Source of the DNA: an uncultured Pirellulaceae bacterium
GTDB taxonomy: Bacteria > Planctomycetota > Planctomycetia > Pirellulales > Pirellulaceae
Assembly (NCBI GenBank): GCA_937929805.1
Contig: CALFUT010000034.1
Span: forward strand, 1 to 64,000
Direction: 5' to 3'
Length of the DNA: 64,000 bases
Each line of letters begins with the position of its first letter. The stretch's first letter is position 1. The notes beneath the pieces were generated by a model. It ran no database searches. It was not told where the DNA came from and saw nothing but the letters and a program-made list of their open reading frames with translations. The translations under genes were made by a program, and so were the position numbers. Shown piece after piece: positions 8,683-18,085 of this stretch.

Positions 8683-11307
8683 ATGGCTGCTGAAGGGCTA
8701 CTAAAAAAGATTACGGACTCCAGTGCAGGACAGTTCCTGCTGGGTAAGGTTCGAAACAAACTGATTTTCGCTGTTGTTGGTACTACGTTGCTTGCCGCTC
8801 TTGCGGTGGGTGGTACTTTTTACGTCACATCTAAAAGCGCTTTGATGAATCAGGCGTTTGCTCAGTTGGACTCGGTTCGTACGGTTAAAGCGACGCAGGT
8901 GACTGACTATTTCAGTTTCATTGACGACCAGATTTCGACGTTCAGTCAGAACAAAATGGTTGTTGATGCGATGCGTCAGTTCCCCGACGCGCAACGTAAG
9001 GCTCGTTCGGAAGCCGACGTAACCGATGCGCAGCTGAAGCAGATGTCAGCCGAACTGCGTTCGTACTACGCGAACGACTTCGTTACTGAGTACCAGCGTC
9101 GTAACGGGCAAGATGTTTTGCCTCCAACCGATGATCAGTTCAGTCCGTTGGATCTGGATTCGGTCTATCTTCAGTACCAGTACATTAAGAACAACCCGAA
9201 TCCACTGGGTTCGAAGGAAGCTCTTGATGCGGCCAATGATGAGACAACTTATTCGAAGTTGCATGGCGAATACCACCCGGTTGTTCGTAGTTACCTGCAG
9301 AAGTTTGGCTACTACGATATTTTCCTTTGCGATATTGAATCGGGAGACATCGCGTACAGTGTTTATAAAGAATTGGACTATACGACCTCTTTGAAGGACG
9401 GTCCCTATTCGCAAACGAACTTTGGCGAGGCGTTCCGTCTGGCTGCGGAAGCTTCGTCACCTGACGACGTGTTCTTGGTTGATTACCAGCCATACCTGCC
9501 TTCTTATGAAGATGCGGCATCGTTCATCTCGTCACCGATTTATGATGGTGACACCAAGATCGGCGTTGCGATTTTCCAGATGCCTATTGAACGTATCGCG
9601 GCCATCATGGCTGAGCGTACAGGTCTGGGTGAATCAGGCGAAACTTATGCGGTGGGTCCGGATAACTTGTTCCGAAATGACTCTCGCTTCCTTGAGGAAC
9701 TTGGCGTTGCGACAACGATTATCAACCCGGATGTTCCTGTAAACACCAAAGCGGTACAGGAATCGTTTGCCGGTAATGCAGGAATTGAAGTGATCGACGA
9801 TTACCGTGGTGCTCCCGTGCTTAGTTCATGGTCGCCCATTACGGTATACGATGGTGTCCGCGGTAAGACCGAGCCAATTACTTGGGCTTTGATGTCTGAG
9901 ATTGACTTGGCGGAAGTTCAGCGTCCTATGACCTTGGCTAACTTGGCTGGTCCGGCTGCCATTCCTGGATTTTTGGCTTTGCTGTTCGGTTCTGGTCTTG
10001 TGTACTTCCTTGCTGGTGGTATCGCGAAGCAGGCGGATGCGATTTCTGACATGCTTTCAAGTATTGGTATTGGTATCTTTGATGCTCGTGCGGAAGTGAC
10101 GTCTCAGGACGAACTGGGTGAAGTTGCTGGTGCGTTGAACGCGATGTGTGACAACACGTTGTCTCTGATTCAGTCGAACGAGGAACGAGAAGAAATTCAA
10201 GCCTCGATTGAGTCACTCATCGGCGAGATGGAAGGTATTGCGGCGGGTGACTTGACCAAGACGGCGGATGTGAAGGAAGACATCACCGGCATGATCGCGG
10301 GTACGGTTAACAGTATGACCGAACAATTGCGATCGATTGTTTCTCGAGTACAAGTCGCGACAAACGAAGTGACCGAGTCTGCTAGTTCGATTGCGGATGT
10401 TTCTACTCAGCTGTCGCAAGACACGGATGCTCAGGCGACTGAGATTGTTCGTGCTTCTGAGGAAGTACTTGAAATTACGGAGCAGATTCAGGCGGTGGCG
10501 GCTCAGTCGGAAGACTCAGCGAAGGCTGCTGAACAGGCTCGTGAAACTGCGTCTCGTGGTGCTCAAGCGGTGGCCGATACGGTCGACGGTATGCAGCGCA
10601 TTCGAGATCAGGTGCAATCGACGTCGAAACGTATTAAGCGTCTGGGTGAATCATCCCAGGAGATTGGTGAGATCGTTCAGTTGATTTCTGATATTGCTGA
10701 CCGTACTTCGATCCTCGCGTTGAACGCGTCGATTCAGGCGGCCATGGCGGGTGATGCCGGTCAAGGTTTCGCGGTGGTTGCGGAAGAAGTTGAGCGTTTG
10801 GCTGAGCGATCAGCTGACGCGACCAAGCAGATCTCGACGCTGATTAAAGCGATTCAGACGGAAACGTCCGAAGCGATCAGCGATATGGAAGAGTCGACTC
10901 GCGAGGTGGTGGAAGGTTCTGAACTTGCTACTCAGGCGGGTCAAACGCTGAACGAAATTGATAGCGTGACGCGTGAGCTGGAAGGTCTGATTACGAAAGT
11001 ATCGAAGTCAGCTTCTGAACAGGCCAACGCAGCGACCGGAATTGCGTCGACCATGACACAGATCTCGGAAGCGACGAAAGCTTCGGCTAACAAGTCTCGT
11101 TCTGCGACCCAGTCGGTGGGTGAGCTTTCGACTTTGGCGAACCAACTTCGTCAGTCGGTATCTCAGTTCAAGTTGAGCGACGAGACCGAAGAAAGCAATG
11201 GCGAAATGGATGCCGAGCTGGACGTGATGGATCAGGTCAGCGAGTTCAATGCCTTGGTCAATCTAGGCCAAGACGCAACCGCTGACGAAGGTCAGCCAAC
11301 CAGCTAG
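8683..11307 (+). CDS. pilJ: Methyl-accepting chemotaxis protein, PilJ-like
   Basis: The 874-residue receptor starts at ATG 8683, with AGAGG 8-12 bases upstream. A first membrane helix lies at about 27-49, a large periplasmic sensor region at about 50-420 (double-Cache-like in size), and a second helix at about 422-445. HAMP-like segments follow (about 446-560; GDLTKTADVKEDITGMI marks the second), then a cytoplasmic signalling domain. The hairpin tip at about 669-710 reads IADRTSILALNASIQAAMAG and then GFAVVAEEVERLAERS. The IQAAMAG variant instead of IEAARAG is typical of PilJ rather than flagellar receptors. Arg codons are mostly CGT, unlike the flanking chemosensory genes, suggesting high expression. 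Its ligand is unknown; a surface or pilus-retraction signal is an inference by analogy with PilJ. Confidence 0.92.
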   Translation: MAAEGLLKKITDSSAGQFLLGKVRNKLIFAVVGTTLLAALAVGGTFYVTSKSALMNQAFAQLDSVRTVKATQVTDYFSFIDDQISTFSQNKMVVDAMRQFPDAQRKARSEADVTDAQLKQMSAELRSYYANDFVTEYQRRNGQDVLPPTDDQFSPLDLDSVYLQYQYIKNNPNPLGSKEALDAANDETTYSKLHGEYHPVVRSYLQKFGYYDIFLCDIESGDIAYSVYKELDYTTSLKDGPYSQTNFGEAFRLAAEASSPDDVFLVDYQPYLPSYEDAASFISSPIYDGDTKIGVAIFQMPIERIAAIMAERTGLGESGETYAVGPDNLFRNDSRFLEELGVATTIINPDVPVNTKAVQESFAGNAGIEVIDDYRGAPVLSSWSPITVYDGVRGKTEPITWALMSEIDLAEVQRPMTLANLAGPAAIPGFLALLFGSGLVYFLAGGIAKQADAISDMLSSIGIGIFDARAEVTSQDELGEVAGALNAMCDNTLSLIQSNEEREEIQASIESLIGEMEGIAAGDLTKTADVKEDITGMIAGTVNSMTEQLRSIVSRVQVATNEVTESASSIADVSTQLSQDTDAQATEIVRASEEVLEITEQIQAVAAQSEDSAKAAEQARETASRGAQAVADTVDGMQRIRDQVQSTSKRIKRLGESSQEIGEIVQLISDIADRTSILALNASIQAAMAGDAGQGFAVVAEEVERLAERSADATKQISTLIKAIQTETSEAISDMEESTREVVEGSELATQAGQTLNEIDSVTRELEGLITKVSKSASEQANAATGIASTMTQISEATKASANKSRSATQSVGELSTLANQLRQSVSQFKLSDETEESNGEMDAELDVMDQVSEFNALVNLGQDATADEGQPTS

Positions 11308-11334
11308 TTTTAGCTGGTAGTAAAAGATTCGAAT

Positions 11335-11366
11335 GCGGGTGGATGACTTTGCGGTCATCCGCCCGC
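11335..11366 (+). promoter_or_regulatory. Strong stem-loop between receptor and CheA genes
   Basis: GCGGGTGGATGAC (11335-11347) pairs with GTCATCCGCCCGC (11354-11366) through 13 positions with one wobble pair and a 6-base loop, 28 bases after the receptor stop codon. There is no T-run, so it may protect the receptor mRNA 3' end or attenuate read-through into the cheA-like gene, rather than act as a classical terminator. Confidence 0.6.
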
Positions 11367-11538
11367 TGATTCGGATTTCATGTAACTTTCGTGCCTCTTT
11401 GAAATGCATTTTTGCGAGAGGCATCTCTGATGCGTTGCGACGCCACAGAGAAAATACCTGAAACGCACGTAACACAAAAATTACCTCACTGGTTCCCGGG
11501 AAAATCCGCGTCCAGATGACGGTTAGAAGGACAACACC

Positions 11539-14106
11539 ATGTCTGCCAATCACGAAACACTCGACCTCGCACAAGTTACCGCTCATCTCCAAGCCGGCGG
11601 GCAGATCCCTGCTGAACTGGTTGAGATTTTTAGCGAAGAAGCCGAAGGTCACATGCGAACGATCTACGATGGTCTTGATCGAATTCGAGTCGATCGCGGC
11701 AATCGCGAAGGCTTGGCCGATGTGCGCCGGGCGTCCCACACGCTCAAGGGAGCTGCGGCAGCGGTTGGGATGGAAGCTGCAACACGGCTCGCTCACCGGA
11801 TGGAAGACCTGCTGGACTACGTTGCAGATAACAATCTGAGCATCAGCGAAGATCAAGTTAGCCTACTGCTGACCACCGCGGATCAACTTCAGGATTTGAC
11901 CGCTGGTGAGGTCGTCGTCGAAGCGATGGCCGTCAAGCTGCTGGATATTTATCAGCAATACACGAAGGAGATGGACCTGCTTGCCAATGGCCAGCCGGTT
12001 GAAGCGGCAGTCGATGAAATCGCTCAATCAGATGATCGTGCCGACGAGGTAGAAGAGTCGACAGAGGAAATATCTGAAGGAAGCGATCTGCAAGCAGATG
12101 CTTCGCAAAACAAAGAGGTCGCCGTTCTTTCAAACGAAACTGCATCGGCGACCAATGCTGACAGTGAAGAATCAGCGGCGTCGGAGCAGTCAAAATTCAA
12201 CCGTCGAGCAACACCCCGGAATCAATCGACGCAGTACTTGCGTGTTCCGCTTGATCGATTGGACGACTTAGTCAAGTTGGTGGGTGAGATGATCGTGAAT
12301 CGGTCTGCGTTCCACCAGCGTCTGGGTGATTTTGAGTCTCGAATTGGCGAAATGGGTTCGGCTGTCGAGCGATTTCGGTCGTTGGTTCACGACGTGGAGA
12401 CTCGTTACGCGGTTGAAGCATTGAAAGTTCGAAAAACTGAATTTGGGGGCGGCGTTGAGGGATTGCTAAGAAGCCGCGGCCGAAACAGTGCGATGGATCG
12501 CGGTATGGATTCCTTGGAGTTCGACCGATACAACGAATTCCACCTGCTGGCACGGACGCTATCTGAGACAACAAACGATGTCTCGTTGCTTTCGGGTGAG
12601 TTTAAAAACCTGTTGGGCGACTTTGAAACATTGCTGGGACGTCAACAACGTCTCAACCGCGATGCCCAAGATGGTTTGATGAACATCCGCATGGTTCCGG
12701 TCAGCAGTATTGTCAATCGGCTCGATCGCACCGTTCGCAGCGTATCTGCCAAGCTATCGAAAAAAGTAAATCTGGTCGTTGATGGCGAGCAGACCGAACT
12801 CGACAAAACCGTGCTTGAGGAAATCATTGACCCACTTCAGCACTTGATCCGGAATGCGTTGGATCACGGTGTCGAAACGCCAGAGCAGCGTGCCGCGGCG
12901 GGGAAATCCGAAACTGCTCAGCTGACCATCGAGGCACTCAACCAAGGTACACAGGTTACCATCCGCGTTAGCGATGACGGTCGTGGTATCGATGTAGAGA
13001 AGGTTCGTCGATTAGCGATCGAACGTGGTTTGGTTTCAGAGAACAAAGAACTTTCCGACGAACAAGTTTACGATCTACTGTTCACTCCGGGTTTCAGTAC
13101 AGCTGATTCGTTGACGGATGTCTCGGGACGCGGAGTTGGAATGGACGTGGTCCGCGAGGCCGTCCAACGGCTGAAAGGTACCATTCGCGTTGAGTCACGA
13201 TCTGGAGAAGGTTCTACTTTTACCATTCACCTGCCGACGACACTTGCTGTGACGCGTGCGTTGTTGGTTCAGTCGCACGGCCAAACGTTTGCGATCCCGA
13301 TGCAGTCGGTTCAACAGATTCTACGACTCGACCCGACCGCGGTCACAAAAGTTGGCAAGAAACCGATTGTGAGAATCGGAGACCAAAGCGTTCAATTGAA
13401 AGAATTGGCTCAACACCTGACCCTCAAGCCAGACGATCAAGATGTGTTCGATCAAGTCGTTCCACTTTTACTGCTCCAGAACGGCGACGACCAAATTGCC
13501 GTCACGATCGACGCGATCGAGGGCTCGCAGGATATCGTGGTAAAAACGCTTGGTGACCATCTTCGCTTTGTGCCGGGATTGATCGGTGCCACCGTTCGTG
13601 GTGATGGCTCTGTGATTCCAATTCTCGATCCTGCCGACGTGACGGGCCAGAAGCGTGCTTCTCGTAAGCAGGCGGGGCAGCGTCGAGGTGCCAAATCCAA
13701 TGTGGTTGCTCGTCGGAAGCTGGCGATGATTGTTGACGATTCGATCAGTGTGCGTCGCGTGACGACCAACTTGATCCGATCTGCTGGTTGGGATGTCGTG
13801 GATGCGAAGGACGGCGTTGATGCATTGGATCAACTTGCCAACATGGAAACTTTGCCTGACGTGTTCCTGACCGATATGGAAATGCCACGCATGGACGGGA
13901 TCGAGCTGGTCGGTCGTTTACGAAGTCAGCCCGAGTTCGCCGACTCCCCTATCGTAATGGTGACTTCACGTGCCAGTGAAAAGCACCGCAACATGGCGAT
14001 CGAGGCTGGCGCTAACGACCATGTCGTGAAGCCATTTAATGATGAACATCTGATCGAGTTGATCAATGGTTATGCAGAAGCAGCGCGTGAGACGGTTTCT
14101 GCGTGA
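11539..14106 (+). CDS. chpA: Hybrid chemosensory histidine kinase (CheA/ChpA-like with C-terminal receiver)
   Basis: The 855-residue protein starts at ATG 11539 after GAAGGA. The domains in order are an HPt domain (about 20-125) with phosphorylated His67 in RRASHTLKGAA; an acidic linker; the dimerisation helices (about 233-410, LDRLDDLVKLVGEM); and the HATPase domain (about 420-570) with the N box LQHLIRNALDHG, the G1 box DDGRG and the G2 box SGRGVGMD. A CheW-like regulatory domain (about 572-705) follows, then a receiver (about 727-850) with acceptor Asp779 in LTDMEMPRMDG. This is the central kinase of the locus, expected to phosphorylate the two receiver proteins and its own receiver. Compared with Pseudomonas ChpA it has one HPt domain instead of many. 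No CheR or CheB gene is seen nearby. Confidence 0.93.
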   Translation: MSANHETLDLAQVTAHLQAGGQIPAELVEIFSEEAEGHMRTIYDGLDRIRVDRGNREGLADVRRASHTLKGAAAAVGMEAATRLAHRMEDLLDYVADNNLSISEDQVSLLLTTADQLQDLTAGEVVVEAMAVKLLDIYQQYTKEMDLLANGQPVEAAVDEIAQSDDRADEVEESTEEISEGSDLQADASQNKEVAVLSNETASATNADSEESAASEQSKFNRRATPRNQSTQYLRVPLDRLDDLVKLVGEMIVNRSAFHQRLGDFESRIGEMGSAVERFRSLVHDVETRYAVEALKVRKTEFGGGVEGLLRSRGRNSAMDRGMDSLEFDRYNEFHLLARTLSETTNDVSLLSGEFKNLLGDFETLLGRQQRLNRDAQDGLMNIRMVPVSSIVNRLDRTVRSVSAKLSKKVNLVVDGEQTELDKTVLEEIIDPLQHLIRNALDHGVETPEQRAAAGKSETAQLTIEALNQGTQVTIRVSDDGRGIDVEKVRRLAIERGLVSENKELSDEQVYDLLFTPGFSTADSLTDVSGRGVGMDVVREAVQRLKGTIRVESRSGEGSTFTIHLPTTLAVTRALLVQSHGQTFAIPMQSVQQILRLDPTAVTKVGKKPIVRIGDQSVQLKELAQHLTLKPDDQDVFDQVVPLLLLQNGDDQIAVTIDAIEGSQDIVVKTLGDHLRFVPGLIGATVRGDGSVIPILDPADVTGQKRASRKQAGQRRGAKSNVVARRKLAMIVDDSISVRRVTTNLIRSAGWDVVDAKDGVDALDQLANMETLPDVFLTDMEMPRMDGIELVGRLRSQPEFADSPIVMVTSRASEKHRNMAIEAGANDHVVKPFNDEHLIELINGYAEAARETVSA

Positions 14107-14226
14107 TTCGTTTCAACTGTTTTGAATTGACCGCGCTTTCCAGTAAGTCGCTCCCCTAATCCATTCTCGTTAACTCGATACGTCCGACAAGTTCGCTTGT
14201 AACCTAATTTCAGGGACTGAACTGCG

Positions 14227-15315
14227 ATGACAATTTCCGTACCACAAAGCGTTGCTCCAGTTTTTGGAACGGCTTCTTTGCCGACCCATGATGCGACCGG
14301 GGTTCAATTGCTGATGTGCCAATGTTCTGGTCATGGGTTTGCGATTCGAACCGATCATTTGGCTGGTGTTTACCAGCTTACGCCTAAACAAGTTGAACTG
14401 GGCGTTGATCGACTAGAAACACCCCAAGGGGATCTGCCGATTGTGTCGTTGGCAGAACTGCTTTCCACTCAGCTGAATATCTCCATGGCGGTTGATCCTG
14501 AAGACCGTTCGCTACTGGCGATCCAAGTGGGCGATGAAAGAGTTGCCTTGCGAACCGGCCAAGTCTCACGTCCGCTTGTGGTGCCTGAGTCTTCATTTAT
14601 CTCACTTCCCGCAGTGGCTCATCCGACTGATGAAACCAAAATTTTCTCCAGCGTGGCGATCGTCGATCGGAAAGCAGAATCTGCCATCGATGCGTTGCGA
14701 CTTGTTTTTGATCCTGCGATAGCCTTGGGGTTGAAGACGCGAGACGTTGCGACGGTGAAGGAACCTGCGACGGTGAAGGAACCTGCGACTGAGAAGGCTT
14801 CATTGGCGGTTCAGCCTACCAGCGAAGCCAACGCCGGGAACGCCAGCCACTTGCTAATCTTTATGCCAGAAGACAGCGTCGACTTGGCGGCAGATTTTGT
14901 TTTCGCACTGCCCTTGGCGACGGTCGCCGAGGTCGCTACTTCCCACGACGTGTTTCCAGTCTGTATGGCATCCGATGTCCTAGAAGGCTATGTGTACTGG
15001 CGTGGTCGCGCTGTTCCGGTTGTTCGGTTGGGACGTAGTTTTGGAATGGCAGACCAACAGGGTTTCGACACGCTTAATGGCGATGCGATTCGGTCGGCTC
15101 GCCGGCTGGTTGTCACGCATACCGTGGGTGGTCAGCCAGTTGCTTTCTACGCTGAAACATCGATGCAGTCGGTTCGAATTCCAATCGCTGATTCCGTTGC
15201 ACCGGATTCGTTGAACAACCGTCCTGTTCTGGGAGCGTTCCAAACGGAAATGGGCACGCTGGTTGTGCCTGATCTCGATTCGATTCTGACGGGCAATGCG
15301 ACGATCAAAGCATAG
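14227..15315 (+). CDS. Tandem CheW-like domain protein
   Basis: The 362-residue protein contains two CheW-like halves, about 20-175 (LLMCQCSGHGFAIRTDHLAGV, LPIVSLAELL) and about 205-355 (FVFALPLATVAEVA, GYVYWRGRAVPVVRLG). They are joined by a linker with the duplicated hexapeptide ATVKEP. It probably bridges receptor and kinase in the array or competes with the PilI-like adaptor; tandem CheW proteins are known scaffolds in chemosensory arrays. It follows the CheA gene by 120 bases. The first half is more divergent than the second. Confidence 0.75.
   Translation: MTISVPQSVAPVFGTASLPTHDATGVQLLMCQCSGHGFAIRTDHLAGVYQLTPKQVELGVDRLETPQGDLPIVSLAELLSTQLNISMAVDPEDRSLLAIQVGDERVALRTGQVSRPLVVPESSFISLPAVAHPTDETKIFSSVAIVDRKAESAIDALRLVFDPAIALGLKTRDVATVKEPATVKEPATEKASLAVQPTSEANAGNASHLLIFMPEDSVDLAADFVFALPLATVAEVATSHDVFPVCMASDVLEGYVYWRGRAVPVVRLGRSFGMADQQGFDTLNGDAIRSARRLVVTHTVGGQPVAFYAETSMQSVRIPIADSVAPDSLNNRPVLGAFQTEMGTLVVPDLDSILTGNATIKA
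14749..14784 (+). repeat. Exact 18-bp tandem duplication in the tandem-CheW gene
   Basis: gcgacggtgaaggaacct occurs twice in direct succession and is followed by a partial third copy (gcgact). It encodes ATVKEP-ATVKEP-AT in the inter-domain linker and keeps the frame. Confidence 0.9.
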
Positions 15316-15563
15316 GCGAAGCACGACATCCAAGGCTGGCTTGACGGTGAGCGAAGGGTGAAAAGTTCCGCCTATCCATCATCGTTTCTCGGAACAGCCC
15401 GGCAACTTGCCAAAATTTCGTTATCCGGTGGACAATTGTCGGCTGGTCCGGCTACGCTTGGTATCTGGAACTTGGCACGATGCGAAACGTCGGGCAGGAG
15501 CCCTCAAATCGTGGCAGGCTTCTGGACCAAGTTCTCAACAGGGGCGTGCAATAGACGATCAGC

Positions 15564-17606
15564 GTGCAACGGAATCTTTACTCATACAGTAGTGGCGCTC
15601 AACCGCTTGATGACTTCACCATCAAACGCGGCTTGGGGGTTGGTGGATTTGGCGAAGTCTACTTTGCGGTTAGCAAGGCGGGCAAGGAAGTCGCGCTGAA
15701 GAAGATCCAGCGAAATCTCGATATTGAGCTGCGAGGCGTGCAGCAATGTCTGAACCTAAACCACGTCAACCTAATTTCGTTGTGGGACATCCGGACCAAC
15801 CATCACGACGAAAAATGGGTCGTGATGGAATACGTTTCGGGCCCAAGTCTGCGAGACGTCGTTGAGGCCAGTCCGCGCGGGATGCTGGAGCCACAGGTCA
15901 AAGCGTGGTTCACCGCGATCGCTTCCGGAGTCGCCTATTTGCATGACAAAGGCATCGTTCACCGAGACCTTAAGCCGGGGAACATTTTCTGCGACGAACA
16001 TTCTCGTGTGGTGAAAATTGGCGACTATGGGCTGTCGAAGTTCATCTCCTCGAGTCGACGATCTGACCAGACCGAGGCAGTTGGAACTTTCCACTACATG
16101 GCTCCAGAAATTGGGAACGGAATTTACGGCAAGGAAATCGATATCTACGCTTTGGGCGTGGTGCTATTTGAAATGTTAAGTGGCACCGTGCCCTTTGATG
16201 GTGAAAGTGCTCAGGAAATCATCATGAAGCACCTCACGTCGACGCCGGACATGTCGATCGTGTCGGAACCTTTTCACGTGGTTCTGAAAAAGGCGCTGCA
16301 CAAGGATCCAAAGCAACGGTACCCGTCCGTTCACGAGATGTTGAAGGATCTTCCGTGGCCAGACGTGGTCAACAACAGCCATAAAATCGTATCGTGGCAC
16401 ACCGTCGGAGCCATGATTCACACAGACGACATCCCTCGTGGCGCAACAGTCTCTCCGACAGACGTGCATCCGACCGGCTTCGCCAAAGCGACTAGCAAGC
16501 AAGCCGAAACGCACTACCCAGCCGTGAAACCAACGGTCGCGAGCGCGTCGCGGGTCATCGTCGAGGACACGCCTTCTGAGGTCGTGGTTCCCGATATCCA
16601 GTTCGGTCCAGTTCGCCATGGAGAAGTCCCAAAACGTTTGACCGTATTGACGGCCGACTACGAGGGGCCGGTTACTCGATTGTTAGGCGGTCGCTTTCCG
16701 CAGTTCGCGTCATGGTGGGATAGCGGCTCGGTGATTCTGCCCGTGAAAGTGGCTCTGTTGTTCTTCACCGTCTGGGTTGCTTTGACTCAGGATCGTTGGT
16801 TGATTCCCGCGACAGTTTTTGTGGCCGCGTTGTACTTGGTCTACTACCTTTCTTATTCGGCGGGTGCACGTGGTAACCGAGCGGTTAGCAAACTGCTGTT
16901 GGAACATGAGGCCCGACGGGCTCAGGGTTCATTGGTTCGGAAATGGATTGCCAAGCAACCTCAGGTCGATCGGTTCACCGAACTGGTAGGCTCGCTGCTT
17001 GGAGGAGCCATTTCCTGCGTCGTGCTGAACTTTTTCGGGATGATCTTGAGCGGTCGGTTACTCAATCCAACTCTTGAAGCTTGGAGCCTGTACCTTTGGC
17101 TGACGATTACGGCAATCACTTGTTGCTGGGCGGCGTTGATGGCCGGAAAGTTTTGGGAGGATCACGAAGAGAGCATTGGCTTCCGGCAGATGACGATGGT
17201 GCTGGTCGGGTTTGGAGTCGGCGCCGTGTCGTACGCAGTTTCTCGGGTGCTTCATACCGACCTGTCCTCATTGGCTGAGATTGAGAATCGAGTCACCTTC
17301 TTTGGTCCCGTCAGACCGGCGTTGTCTACCCTGCCCGCTTGCCTGTTGATGTTTTCGGTGATTTTTGGAGTCCTGCGGTGGTGGCGACAGGCGGATCCCG
17401 TGCGGCGGACACGAGTTAGCGTCTGGAGCGTGGGGCTGTGCATGGTCTGGGCGATCGTTCTTTGTCGAGTTCTCAATTTGCCTGCCGTGAGCGGTTGCAT
17501 TCTGGCATTTTCGGCTTCGATGGCGACTCAGTTTTCGTCACCATGGATTCATCCGGACAAACGAACGGAGATCTGCCATCCGCAGGTCGCGAGTGAGCTT
17601 CCATGA
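15564..17606 (+). CDS. Membrane Ser/Thr protein kinase (Hanks type, PknB-like)
   Basis: The 680-residue protein starts with GTG at 15564. The kinase domain (about 14-275) has the glycine loop GLGVGGFGEVY, ATP-binding Lys in VALKKIQ, catalytic HRDLKPGN (Asp134), DYG in place of DFG, and MAPEIGNGIYGKEIDIYALG. A linker of about 100 residues follows. The C-terminal 290 residues have about six to eight hydrophobic helices (VALLFFTVWVALTQ, YLWLTITAITCCWAALMAG, CLLMFSVIFGVLRWW), an unusual polytopic anchor instead of PASTA repeats. It overlaps the next gene by ATGA and shares a transcript with it and with the FHA-cyclase. FHA domains bind phosphothreonine, so the cyclase is a likely substrate or partner (inference). 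Confidence 0.9.
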   Translation: MQRNLYSYSSGAQPLDDFTIKRGLGVGGFGEVYFAVSKAGKEVALKKIQRNLDIELRGVQQCLNLNHVNLISLWDIRTNHHDEKWVVMEYVSGPSLRDVVEASPRGMLEPQVKAWFTAIASGVAYLHDKGIVHRDLKPGNIFCDEHSRVVKIGDYGLSKFISSSRRSDQTEAVGTFHYMAPEIGNGIYGKEIDIYALGVVLFEMLSGTVPFDGESAQEIIMKHLTSTPDMSIVSEPFHVVLKKALHKDPKQRYPSVHEMLKDLPWPDVVNNSHKIVSWHTVGAMIHTDDIPRGATVSPTDVHPTGFAKATSKQAETHYPAVKPTVASASRVIVEDTPSEVVVPDIQFGPVRHGEVPKRLTVLTADYEGPVTRLLGGRFPQFASWWDSGSVILPVKVALLFFTVWVALTQDRWLIPATVFVAALYLVYYLSYSAGARGNRAVSKLLLEHEARRAQGSLVRKWIAKQPQVDRFTELVGSLLGGAISCVVLNFFGMILSGRLLNPTLEAWSLYLWLTITAITCCWAALMAGKFWEDHEESIGFRQMTMVLVGFGVGAVSYAVSRVLHTDLSSLAEIENRVTFFGPVRPALSTLPACLLMFSVIFGVLRWWRQADPVRRTRVSVWSVGLCMVWAIVLCRVLNLPAVSGCILAFSASMATQFSSPWIHPDKRTEICHPQVASELP

Positions 17607-18070
17607 GCCGTTCCGCTTACGTGATTTTGTCTTGCATTTTGTCGTCGGTTTTGCTGGTCGGTGAAGCCCAAGATTCTTTCGGCGCTTCCCCTTTGAGCCA
17701 GCAATCGATCGGTGATCTTGAAGGTTCAATCGAAGCCACTGAAAGCGTGCTGAAGGACGAGCGTTCGGCGGTCGACGATTCAGCGGGCGACGATTCAGCA
17801 AATGGCGCGACTGCGAAACCAGATGAACCGATGAAAGAGGAGCCTCAGTTGGATCAGCCGGGACGCGGAACGACGCTGAGCAATCGTTTGTTATTGACAG
17901 GCACCTTGGTGGTGGTTCTGCTTGGTCAGTTGGCGGTCTTGTTTGGGTACCTAAGAATCAACCACGCGACCCGAGGCTTTTACAGTGGACGATTGCAATC
18001 GTTTTCGGCTGTTGCATCGGTCGCGGTGATCGCTGCCGGCTACCTTTTTTATGTGACGTGGAAGATATGA
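17603..18070 (+). CDS. Small membrane protein between kinase and cyclase
   Basis: The 155-residue protein has its start ATG overlapping the kinase stop (ATGA). It has an N-terminal signal or anchor helix (residues 1-20, ending near GEAQ/DSFG), an acidic Asp/Ser/Glu-rich periplasmic stretch (about 28-90), and two further membrane helices (about 95-117 and 133-152). No family is recognised. Translational coupling with the kinase and a 15-base gap to the cyclase suggest a membrane partner of one or both. Confidence 0.8.
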   Translation: MSRSAYVILSCILSSVLLVGEAQDSFGASPLSQQSIGDLEGSIEATESVLKDERSAVDDSAGDDSANGATAKPDEPMKEEPQLDQPGRGTTLSNRLLLTGTLVVVLLGQLAVLFGYLRINHATRGFYSGRLQSFSAVASVAVIAAGYLFYVTWKI

Positions 18071-18085
18071 ACTTCAGAAAATCTC

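Noticed and set aside
11263-11856. 197-codon minus-strand frame between receptor and CheA genes
   Set aside because: It overlaps the ends of two firmly identified genes and the stem-loop at 11335-11366; there is no recognisable domain.
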